Source: Planctomycetota bacterium
Lineage (GTDB): Bacteria; Planctomycetota; Planctomycetia; Pirellulales; Pirellulaceae
NCBI GenBank assembly: GCA_026692885.1
Contig: JAPLNJ010000816.1
Span: forward strand, 1-7,885
DNA: 7,885 bases
Direction: 5' to 3'
Part shown: positions 1 to 5,858 of the stretch, piece after piece
How the letters are laid out: each line of letters starts with the position of its first letter
Numbering within the stretch: position 1 is the stretch's first letter
The notes under the pieces: generated by a model
Seen by the model: only the letters and a program-made list of their open reading frames with translations
What the model was told of the DNA's origin: nothing
Database searches by the model: none
Program-made: the position numbers and the translations under genes

Positions 1-1437
1 CGTGGTTACGCCCGGCGGCACGACCAGGATGCTGCAAGCCAGGTCGCCTGCGGCCCAGGCAAACGCAGCCAACCAGGCGGCCCCCAGCGCCGGCAGCCGC
101 TGCGGCACGGCGATGCGCCAAAAGCGGGTCCACGCCCCGGCACCGTCGCACGTCGCTGCGTCCAGTACGTCATCGGCAATCGTCCGCCAGCCAAACCCGC
201 AAATCAGTATCGCCAGGGGCAAGACGCGTACCACCAGCGCCAGCACCGGTGCTGCCACCGTCCGATCGTAGAGCCAAGCGAAAGCCACCGGTTGCTCCCG
301 ATCCAGCAGCCAGATCACGCCCAGGCCGAGCAGAGGTCCGGGCACAGCCAGACCGCAAGCCGCGGTCAGCAGTGCGGGCCACGCCCGCGTTCCTCCGCGG
401 CGAGCCAGCCACGCCAACCCGGCTCCCACCGCCACGGCGACCGTGGCAGCTTGGCCGCTGATTACCAACGTCCAGCGAAATTCCTGGCCGTAGTCCGTGA
501 TGCCGCGTCCCACGACTTCCGTCAGTCTAACCACGGACCAGTGCCGCCAGCGCAGCGAGCCCACTTGCTCGACCACCGTTCCCGCTTTGACCAGCAAATT
601 TCCCAGCGGGACACCGACGGTCAGGGCGAGCAGCACGAGCACCAGCCCCAGCGCCGGACCGCGGTAGGAACGCAAGGGAAACGTACTCATTGGTCTTTCC
701 GCCGACTGCACGGGACGGGCAACCGACGAGATCACCAGTCCCGCCACCAGGACCAGTGCCCCTTGTGCCAACATGCCCGGCAGGACGGTCAGCCCCGCCG
801 CGCCCCAATCGTCCCCCAGCGCGAACCCCGTGTACAATTCTTCGGCATACGTGCGGATACGATACAAATCCGTGACCGTCATCTCGGCCGCGGTGCTCAG
901 CAGCACCCACAGCGCCGCAACGCCGATGGCCGCCGTCACGCGCGGCAAGGTGACGTACAGGCAGACTCGCGGCGCCGACCCGTCCAGTAAAGCCTGCTCC
1001 TCCAGTTCGGATTCCACGAGACGGAGTCCCGCGCCGACCAGGAGTGCCACCCAAGGAATCGCGGCCAGGCCATGGATCCAAATCGCTGCCTGCCAGCCGC
1101 GCAACAGCGGACTGCTCAGGGCGTCAGTCGTCACGGAGTACCAGCCCAATTGGCCGAATCCCGCATCCCACGCAGTCGCTTGTAAGTACAGTGGCACCAA
1201 CAACATGACACCCAACACGAGACTTGCTGTAGACCGTCCCGGCAAATCGGTACGGACCAGCAGGAAGGCTAGCACGGTTCCGACGGGCAAGGCGATGATG
1301 CAGGCCCCGCTCGACAGCAGTAGCGTGTTGCGCAGCAACAACCACTGCCGCGGGTCGCACACCAGCAGCAGCGCGAAACTCAACGCCAGAACGGCGGCCA
1401 AGCCGGCGAGACGGACGATAGGGCGGGTGGCAGGCAT
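1..1437 (-). CDS. ABC transporter permease, fused two-domain iron/thiamine type (3' end missing)
   Basis: The frame is open from the ATG at 1437-1435 to the window edge, giving 479 residues without a stop; the C-terminus lies outside. The protein is mostly hydrophobic helices. It carries two EAA-type loops, the cytoplasmic contact to the ATPase: residues 146-167 (EEQALLDGSAP then LPRV) and 425-450 (LDAATCDGAGAW then IAVPQRLPA). Two EAA loops about 280 residues apart mean two fused permease halves, as in FbpB/SfuB/AfuB ferric-iron and ThiP thiamine permeases. It would form the inner-membrane channel, working with a periplasmic binding protein and an ATPase that are not in this window. The substrate cannot be told from the sequence; Fe(III) is the usual guess. 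No clear Shine-Dalgarno precedes the ATG, but the membrane protein starts right there and no in-frame start is evident just upstream. The gene is GC-rich (43 of 60 bases in 901-960). Open frames on the plus strand here are shadows. Confidence 0.88.
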   Translation of the reverse strand, partial: MPATRPIVRLAGLAAVLALSFALLLVCDPRQWLLLRNTLLLSSGACIIALPVGTVLAFLLVRTDLPGRSTASLVLGVMLLVPLYLQATAWDAGFGQLGWYSVTTDALSSPLLRGWQAAIWIHGLAAIPWVALLVGAGLRLVESELEEQALLDGSAPRVCLYVTLPRVTAAIGVAALWVLLSTAAEMTVTDLYRIRTYAEELYTGFALGDDWGAAGLTVLPGMLAQGALVLVAGLVISSVARPVQSAERPMSTFPLRSYRGPALGLVLVLLALTVGVPLGNLLVKAGTVVEQVGSLRWRHWSVVRLTEVVGRGITDYGQEFRWTLVISGQAATVAVAVGAGLAWLARRGGTRAWPALLTAACGLAVPGPLLGLGVIWLLDREQPVAFAWLYDRTVAAPVLALVVRVLPLAILICGFGWRTIADDVLDAATCDGAGAWTRFWRIAVPQRLPALGAAWLAAFAWAAGDLACSILVVPPGVTT

Positions 1438-1808
1438 CGTCGGGTGAGGGATAATGAGTCTGGGTTTGCGTGAAGCACGCCTGAAGTGTGCAGGCTGTCG
1501 GCCCCGTCTGCCGGACGCGACCGGCGGTGCCTCGGACACCGGCAAGCTCAATCGGCGCAGCGGGTCCCGTCCGGCAGACGGGACCGCCTCGGCTGCGGCT
1601 GTGTTGCGTCGTTGTACCCGGAGCCAATGGCAGACGCGCGTGGGTGTTCGGTGTTTTTCAGGGGCACGGTTGTTCCAGAAAGCGGCGATCTGCAGCAAGC
1701 GAGATGTGCGAGATGCCATACCATGAAAAGAGGAACTGCGTTTGGCGCGAGCCGTCAGTCCCAACGAGTCCTTCGCAAAGGTACACAGATGGCCCTGGAC
1801 TAGACCCG
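1438..1808. other. Gene-free intergenic stretch (371 bases)
   Basis: This lies between the permease start and the SHD1 gene stop, both on the minus strand, so it should hold the end of one transcript and the promoter of the next. Short open frames cross it, but none has a ribosome binding site, a recognisable protein or a plausible composition. The half nearest the permease holds a GC-rich inverted repeat (1500-1585). The rest (1586-1808) shows only a weak 4-base stem near 1765-1777 and no U-tract terminator. I see no RNA gene. Base composition drops from GC-rich to mixed at about 1640-1700. Confidence 0.6.
1500..1585. repeat. GC-rich inverted repeat of two 23-base, hairpin-like arms
   Basis: Arm 1 (1500-1522) is the reverse complement of arm 2 (1563-1585) at 21 of 23 positions, with a perfect 15-base core (1503-1517 against 1568-1582). 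Arm 2 is itself a hairpin: ggtcccgtc, a 5-base loop cggca, then gacgggacc, a perfect 9-base stem. Arm 1 is a damaged version of the same hairpin. The 40-base spacer contains a small stem (cggtg/caccg). This is the form of a REP-type palindromic unit present as an inverted pair. It lies 63 bases upstream of the permease ATG and could instead act as an attenuator or transcript end. No U-tract follows on either strand, so a standard intrinsic terminator is unlikely. Confidence 0.7.
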
Positions 1809-3017
1809 TCAGTCTGCCTTGGCAGTGGCCTCGATTCTCTTGACAGAACCAAGAGGAACGAAAACACGCCCAACGCTCTCCGACATGGCGCGGAATCCAT
1901 CGAAAGGCACGGAATCAGGAAGCCAACGAGCCGCTATCCGCCTTCCCGAGGGAAGAGTCGCCGTCACAGACCGATTCGGACCAAAATCGAGGCCCCCATC
2001 TGTTGGCAAATCAATGGTGTAGGTGTCCGTCTCGAGTTTCACTAGGGGCGCACCAAAGCCCTTGCCTAAATCGGAAAACGAAATGAATTTTACGCGCGGC
2101 AGTGGCGACGGGAGTCCAAAAGGGCGCCACCAATGCACTACGAGCGTCGAATCATCCGCGAACGTGAACCTGTGTCTAGGCTTACCGTTTCGACTCAGCT
2201 TGACCCTGCGGACCCCCTCTTCATACTGCTCAAAGATGTCCATGAACACCAAGGACTTGAGTTTCTTCGATGGGATTCTGACGATGCCCAGATCGGGATC
2301 CTTGAATTCAAATTGGCCGTCGTACAGTTCACCAACCACCATCGTTTCTCGATCCTCGTGGGAGTAGATGACCTGATGCACGCCATCCCTTAGCGTGATA
2401 GACCTAACGAGAAGCATGGGGATTCCCACGTGGTAGTTCTTGGATCGCACGGTGAGCTGTCCGCCGAGGGGTAAAGTCTCTCCGACGAATCTTGCGTCAG
2501 TTATGTGAGTCCGCATCCCGTCCGCGATTTCGATGTCTGCCCGGCGCCCTCCCCGGCAAACCTCGAATTGGTCAAGAACGTCGGACGCTTGGCTAAGGGA
2601 CTTTTGCTGATCCTTGTCCTTTTCGTCGCCGTCCACAGGTTTAAACTGGAGTTCTTGGACTGAACCGCCAATCATGTCCTCCCCTTGGGAAACCCCATAC
2701 CCAATTCCCTTCCAGTACAGTTCCTGAGAAACAGAACTGTTCTGATCTTGGTTCTTCTCCTTCTGGTCCAAGCGTTTTCTCTCGTGTTTTTGACGCCAAG
2801 CATCCGCTGCGGCAAGCGATTTTTTGGATAACACTGCAGCCTGTAGTGTTAGGACAACCCCCGTATCGGCACGTTTCAGCTTAAGTTGTCTCCCATCGTA
2901 CTCCAACAACTCTGCGCGGACTGTGAACCGCCCAGTTCGGTCGGTCCATGTCGGAGTCTGTCCGATCGCGACATCACAACACGCCATCAACAAAACGAAC
3001 GAAAACAGACGCTCCAT
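1809..3017 (-). CDS. Secreted SHD1-domain protein of unknown function
   Basis: This is a 402-residue protein starting at the ATG at 3017-3015. A GGAGG lies 6 bases upstream. An ATG 18 bases further up (3035) would place that GGAGG inside the gene, so the shorter start is preferred. Residues 1-19 form a signal peptide (MERLFSFVLLMACC, cleavage likely after Ala-Ile-Gly). Residues 23-76 match SLA1 homology domain 1 (TWTDRTGRF then VRAELLEYDG, LKLKRADTG and the LSKKSLAAADAW end). SHD1 is abundant in planctomycete exported proteins, and its bacterial role is not known. A charged Lys/Gln/Asp linker follows (77-98, 127-145). Residues 150-402 look beta-rich, with a segment at 229-256 (GELYDGQFEF, PDLGIVRIP) resembling short repeats I recall in planctomycete exported proteins. 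No catalytic motif is visible. GC is low (26 of 60 in 2221-2280; 27 of 60 in 2701-2760), unlike the neighbours, which suggests transfer or a fast-evolving accessory gene. Function is not assigned. Confidence 0.85.
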   Translation of the reverse strand: MERLFSFVLLMACCDVAIGQTPTWTDRTGRFTVRAELLEYDGRQLKLKRADTGVVLTLQAAVLSKKSLAAADAWRQKHERKRLDQKEKNQDQNSSVSQELYWKGIGYGVSQGEDMIGGSVQELQFKPVDGDEKDKDQQKSLSQASDVLDQFEVCRGGRRADIEIADGMRTHITDARFVGETLPLGGQLTVRSKNYHVGIPMLLVRSITLRDGVHQVIYSHEDRETMVVGELYDGQFEFKDPDLGIVRIPSKKLKSLVFMDIFEQYEEGVRRVKLSRNGKPRHRFTFADDSTLVVHWWRPFGLPSPLPRVKFISFSDLGKGFGAPLVKLETDTYTIDLPTDGGLDFGPNRSVTATLPSGRRIAARWLPDSVPFDGFRAMSESVGRVFVPLGSVKRIEATAKAD

Positions 3018-3023
3018 GAAGCA

Positions 3024-3028
3024 CCTCC
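3024..3028 (-). promoter_or_regulatory. Ribosome binding site that fixes the SHD1 gene start
   Basis: GGAGG on the minus strand sits 6 bases before the ATG at 3017-3015. It supports that start over the in-frame ATG at 3035, which would put the site inside the coding sequence and add six residues in front of an otherwise normal signal peptide. Confidence 0.75.
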
Positions 3029-3138
3029 ACCGCAACCCACCTGAATTGATGAAACTTCCGAAGGAACCAGCAGGCTATGCTCGTCATCGCGTTCCGTGCC
3101 CTGCAACTCAACCGCCGGACGATGTGGACGCTCGGTGC

Positions 3139-3165
3139 ATTGTAGCACGATTCAAGGACATGCAA
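3139..3165 (-). promoter_or_regulatory. Possible sigma70-type promoter for the SHD1 gene
   Basis: On the minus strand TTGCAT (3165-3160) and TACAAT (3144-3139) are separated by 15 bases. The -10 is close to consensus; the spacer is shorter than the usual 17. It would give a leader of about 115 bases before the ATG. This is a consensus match only. Confidence 0.3.
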
Positions 3166-3255
3166 CACTTCGGGCCGACATCGGGCCGGCAAGAACCGCG
3201 TCCAGATTAGTGTCCCGGTTGACTAACAAATCCAAGAAGCAACCGCGTCAGCGTC

Positions 3256-3285
3256 TTGAGCATCCTGATATCCTGTGGATATAGT
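3256..3285 (+). promoter_or_regulatory. Possible sigma70-type promoter for the plus-strand operon
   Basis: TTGAGC (3256-3261) and TATAGT (3280-3285) are 18 bases apart. If real, transcription would start near 3292, downstream of the only in-frame start codon (TTG 3256) of the discoidin-like gene, so this promoter and that start cannot both serve the gene. Such a promoter would make sense if the 5' end of that gene was lost and only the downstream genes matter. Confidence 0.25.
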
Positions 3286-3909
3286 AGGGGCTTATCGTTC
3301 CACACGGTCGAGATCAAACTCCCCAAGCCGCTGTTCCAGGGCACGCCGAAGAACATCAAGCCGGCCCCAACCCTGGAGAAGTACGTCGACAAGCCGCGGG
3401 CACCATTCTTGGCTCCGGCAGGGGTCAAGAATTTGGCGTTTGAGAAGAAAGTCACATCCAGCGACAGCCAGCCAATTATCGGCGATTTGAATATGGTCAC
3501 CGATGGCGATAAGGAAGGCTCGGACGGCAGCTACGTCGAGTTGGCTCCGGGCACGCAGTGGGTGCAGATCGACCTTGGTACGCCGGCCAAGATCTACGCC
3601 TTTGTCGTCTGGCACTATCACGGCGAAGGCCGCGTGTATCACGACGTGGTGGTCCAGGTCGCGGACGACGCCGACTTCATCGAGAATGTCCAGACGGTCT
3701 ACAACAACGACTTCGACAACTCGTCCGGCTTGGGCCTCGGCAAGGATTTGGAATACATTGATGAGTACCGCGGCCGGTTGATCGATGCCAAGAACGCCAA
3801 AGGGGCGCCGGTCAAGGGCCGCTACGTCCGCCTGTATTCCAAGGGCAGCACCTCGAACGACATGAACCACTACGTCGAAGTCGAGGTGCTCGGCATGCCG
3901 GCCAAATGA
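3256..3909 (+). CDS. Discoidin (F5/8 type C)-like protein, N-terminus apparently lost
   Basis: The frame gives 217 residues from a TTG at 3256 to TGA at 3907-3909. From about residue 15 (FHTVEIKLPKPLFQGTP) it reads as a planctomycete-type discoidin-like domain: VTDGDKE (81-87), WVQIDLG (102-108), WHYHGEGRVYHDVVV (119-133), GRYVRLYSKG (188-197) and NHYVEVEVLG (204-213). The fold is a jelly-roll that often binds carbohydrate or cell surface. Relatives I recall carry a signal peptide and extra residues before the HTVEI segment. Here the frame is closed by a TGA at 3220-3222, holds no ATG or GTG before the domain, has no Shine-Dalgarno, and the first 14 residues look like translated intergenic DNA. 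The gene is therefore probably 5'-truncated, or starts at a poor TTG and stays in the cytoplasm. Its stop overlaps the next start (ATGA), indicating translational coupling. The domain call is firm; the start is not. Confidence 0.7.
   Translation: MSILISCGYSRGLSFHTVEIKLPKPLFQGTPKNIKPAPTLEKYVDKPRAPFLAPAGVKNLAFEKKVTSSDSQPIIGDLNMVTDGDKEGSDGSYVELAPGTQWVQIDLGTPAKIYAFVVWHYHGEGRVYHDVVVQVADDADFIENVQTVYNNDFDNSSGLGLGKDLEYIDEYRGRLIDAKNAKGAPVKGRYVRLYSKGSTSNDMNHYVEVEVLGMPAK
3268..3282. repeat. 15-base dyad overlapping the possible -10 box
   Basis: ATATCC, three bases TGT, then GGATAT form a perfect 6+6 dyad. It overlaps the TATAGT at 3280-3285, which is where an operator would sit, but a dyad this short can occur by chance. 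Confidence 0.3.
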
Positions 3910-5822
3910 GACGTTCGGACGTCTTCTTCGTCGTCTGCATCCTGCTGCTCGCCGCCGCGGCACTGGCAATCCGAGTGCCGCGGCTGAGCGCGCGGCCGAT
4001 GCACGGCGACGAAGCGAATCAGGCGCTGAAAGCCGGCCTGCTGCTGGAGTCGGGCGTCTACCGTTACGATCCCAGCGATCACCACGGTCCGATTCTCTAC
4101 TGGCTGACCCTACCGTCGCTCTGGCTGAACGGCGTTCAGGACTTCGCCCATAGCAGCGAATTCGCCTACCGCATCGTGCCGGTCGTTTTCGGCGCTGGCC
4201 TGATCCTCTTGCTGTTGCTGCTGGCCGACGGAATCGGACGACCCGCAGCCCTGACGGCTGGCGTGCTCACGGCGATCTCGCCCGCGATGGTCTTTTACTC
4301 GCGGTACTACATCCAGGAGACGTTGCTCGTCTTCTTCACCCTGGCCACCCTCGGTTCGGCGTGGCGATACGCCCGCACCCGGTCGTTCGGTTGGGCCCTG
4401 GCGACGGGGGTCTGCATCGGCCTGATGCATACGACCAAGGAGACTTGGATCATCGCCGCAGCGGCGATGGGGATCGGCGGGACCTTGGCGATCGCCTGGA
4501 CACGTTGGCGGGATGGAGCCGTGCCGTCACTGCGGCCGCACTTGCGGCCGCAGTCCCTGCTGGCCGCCGCCATCGCGGCCTGTGCGGTGGCCGTATTGGT
4601 GTACTCCGCGTGGGGCGCGGATTGGCGAGCGCCGCTGGAATCGGTCCGCGCCTACGCTTCCTACTGGCAGCGCGGGCGCGGCGCTGGCGACGCCGGGATC
4701 CATGCGCATCCATGGTATTACTACTTACAGCTTCTGCTCGCCTTCCGGCCGGCCCGCGGGTTCTTCTGGAGCGAAGCCTTCATCGTCGGCTTGGCCGCAG
4801 TCGGCTGCGTGGCCTCGTTGGTCGCCAAGGGTCCGCTCAAAAACAGCTCCCTCGCCCCGGAACTCCGGGGAGAGCGTTGTAGTGGGCTGATGAAAATGGT
4901 GGACGGCAGAGGGGATGCAGTCGATGCAGAAGACCAGAGTCTTCACCCCATCGTCACCTCTCCCGCTTGCGGGAGAGGTCGCGGTCTAAGCCGCGGGAGA
5001 GGGCACGACGTAAACGAGGGGACAATTTCCAGGGCAATTCCTCCGAGGCCTGACAACCCTCTCCCGGGCCTGAGAGCCCGACCTCTCCCAGAGGGAGAGG
5101 TGCCCCGGGAAACAGAACGGCAGCGGAAACACGAGACATTTTCATCAGCCTATCCCCGGGGTGAGGGGCAAATCTTCTTCTGTCGCTTCCTCACGTTCTA
5201 CACCGTGGTGCTGACCGCCCTGTATGCGGCAATCACTTACAAGACGCCGTGGTGCCTGCTCAGTTTCCTGACGGCCATGATCCTGTTGGCCGGTGTCGGC
5301 GCGTGGGCGATTCTGCGCTGGCTGCCGGGTTGGCCCGCCAAAACGGCGGCGACCCTGCTGTTGGTCGCCGGGTCGGCGCATCTCGGCCGGGAGTCCTATC
5401 AGCTGAACTTCCGGTTCTTCGCAGATCACCGCAATCCGTACGTGTATGCGCATGCCTCCCGCGACGTCGTGGATCTTGCCAAGCAGATGGAACGGCTCGC
5501 CCAGGTTTCTCCGGATGGCCACGATCTGGTGATCCACATCGTCACGCCGGAGAATTATTGGCCCTTGCCCTGGTACCTGCGGCAGTTCAACCGCGATCAC
5601 ATCGGCTACTGGCAGGACGTGTCGGCTTGGCGGGACGACACGCGTCAGCACCCGCCACCCCCGGTGATCATCCTGGCGGCGGAGCTGCAGACTGAAGTGG
5701 ACGCGAACCTGCGAGCCGACTACAACCAACAGATGATGTACGGGCTGCGCCCCGGCGTGCTGCTGAAGGTTTACGTCCGCGAGAATCTCTGGCAGGCGTT
5801 CACCACTGCAGCGGCGAAGTGA
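3906..5822 (+). CDS. Agl23-like (TIGR03663) GT-C membrane glycosyltransferase, interrupted in frame by a palindromic element
   Basis: This is a 638-residue polytopic membrane protein of the PMT/GT-C type, closest in motifs to TIGR03663, the flippase activity-associated Agl23 family. Such proteins move sugars from lipid carriers on the outer face of the membrane. Visible motifs: first helix (5-22), then MHGDEANQALK (32-42) with the acidic pair Asp35/Glu36 expected at the GT-C active site; DHHGP (58-62); SPAMVFYSRYYIQE (125-138); MHTTKETW (174-181); TYKTPW (444-449) and NYWPLPWYLR (550-559). The ATG overlaps the upstream stop, so translation is probably coupled; no good Shine-Dalgarno is present. 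Residues about 315-421 do not belong to the family. They are encoded by the palindromic element at 4849-5168 and read as Arg/Gly/Pro-rich low-complexity sequence between two membrane helices. Without them the protein is about 531 residues. The frame is intact on both sides, so the gene may still be functional, but it could be inactivated. Substrate and partners are unknown. Confidence 0.82.
   Translation: MRRSDVFFVVCILLLAAAALAIRVPRLSARPMHGDEANQALKAGLLLESGVYRYDPSDHHGPILYWLTLPSLWLNGVQDFAHSSEFAYRIVPVVFGAGLILLLLLLADGIGRPAALTAGVLTAISPAMVFYSRYYIQETLLVFFTLATLGSAWRYARTRSFGWALATGVCIGLMHTTKETWIIAAAAMGIGGTLAIAWTRWRDGAVPSLRPHLRPQSLLAAAIAACAVAVLVYSAWGADWRAPLESVRAYASYWQRGRGAGDAGIHAHPWYYYLQLLLAFRPARGFFWSEAFIVGLAAVGCVASLVAKGPLKNSSLAPELRGERCSGLMKMVDGRGDAVDAEDQSLHPIVTSPACGRGRGLSRGRGHDVNEGTISRAIPPRPDNPLPGLRARPLPEGEVPRETERQRKHETFSSAYPRGEGQIFFCRFLTFYTVVLTALYAAITYKTPWCLLSFLTAMILLAGVGAWAILRWLPGWPAKTAATLLLVAGSAHLGRESYQLNFRFFADHRNPYVYAHASRDVVDLAKQMERLAQVSPDGHDLVIHIVTPENYWPLPWYLRQFNRDHIGYWQDVSAWRDDTRQHPPPPVIILAAELQTEVDANLRADYNQQMMYGLRPGVLLKVYVRENLWQAFTTAAAK
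4956..4979. repeat. Perfect 11-base hairpin within the element
   Basis: acctctcccgc (4956-4966) and gcgggagaggt (4969-4979) pair perfectly around two bases (TT), giving a closed four-base loop CTTG. It would form in mRNA from either strand. There is no U-tract, so it is not a typical terminator. In the Agl23-like frame it encodes TSPACGRG. Confidence 0.85.
5081..5101. repeat. Perfect 9-base hairpin within the element
   Basis: acctctccc (5081-5089) and gggagaggt (5093-5101) pair around a three-base loop. The arm is the same sequence as the first nine bases of the 4956 hairpin, so the two are copies of one unit. A neighbouring 5-base stem (cgggc 5065-5069, gcccg 5076-5080) stands just before it. 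Confidence 0.8.
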
Positions 5823-5846
5823 TGGGCCGCCGGTGCGATCAAGGCC

Positions 5847-5852
5847 GAGGGG
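5847..5852 (+). promoter_or_regulatory. Ribosome binding site of the small membrane protein gene
   Basis: GAGGGG lies 6 bases before the ATG at 5859-5861. This is one of two clear Shine-Dalgarno sites in the window. It supports that start over the ATG at 5822, which is in another frame. Confidence 0.65.
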
Positions 5853-5858
5853 ACGCCA

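Larger units (their letters stand above)
4849..5168. mobile_element. Palindrome-rich MITE/REP-like element inserted in frame in the Agl23-like gene
   Basis: A perfect 14-base inverted repeat (4885-4898 ggctgatgaaaatg; 5137-5150 its complement) frames a core. Outside it, 4849-4860 (ccctcgccccgg) matches the complement of 5156-5167 at 11 of 12 positions, giving terminal inverted ends; the left end holds an extra hairpin (ccccgg, aact, ccgggg, 4855-4870). Inside are stems at 4956-4979 (11 bases) and 5081-5101 (9 bases), and a longer-range pair at 4994-5003/5057-5066. There is no transposase frame, so it would be mobilised in trans. I found no convincing target duplication, so the exact ends are uncertain by several bases. 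The CTCTCCC-type motifs are familiar as dispersed intergenic repeats in GC-rich bacteria; here the element sits inside a gene. Confidence 0.75.

Noticed and set aside
527..1081. Minus-strand open frame of 184 codons
   Set aside because: It is out of frame with the permease, Gly/Arg-rich, and shows no hydrophobic pattern.
292..1447. Plus-strand open frames (232 and 224 codons) over the permease region
   Set aside because: They are antisense to a clear two-EAA permease frame, rich in Gln/Arg/Ser and Pro, and have no ribosome binding site.
1722..1803. Short plus-strand frame starting ATGAAAAGAGG (26 codons)
   Set aside because: It has no ribosome binding site, no promoter and no recognisable peptide, and is too short to support.
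3018..3035. Upstream ATG (3035) as start of the SHD1 gene
   Set aside because: It would place the strong GGAGG inside the coding region and add Arg/Trp residues before a normal signal peptide.
3292..3969. Minus-strand open frame of 225 codons
   Set aside because: It is antisense to the discoidin-like gene, whose motifs are recognisable; the Arg/Val/Asp-rich translation is the usual complement artefact.
4954..5101. Hairpins inside the Agl23-like gene as intrinsic terminators
   Set aside because: None is followed by a U-tract on either strand, and the coding frame continues beyond them.
4956..5101. Repeated CTCTCCC units as a CRISPR array
   Set aside because: The units are short, unevenly spaced and in alternating orientation, and there are no spacers of constant length.
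4838..5174. CAAA on both flanks of the element as a target-site duplication
   Set aside because: Only four bases, not directly adjacent to the inverted ends on the left; chance similarity is likely.
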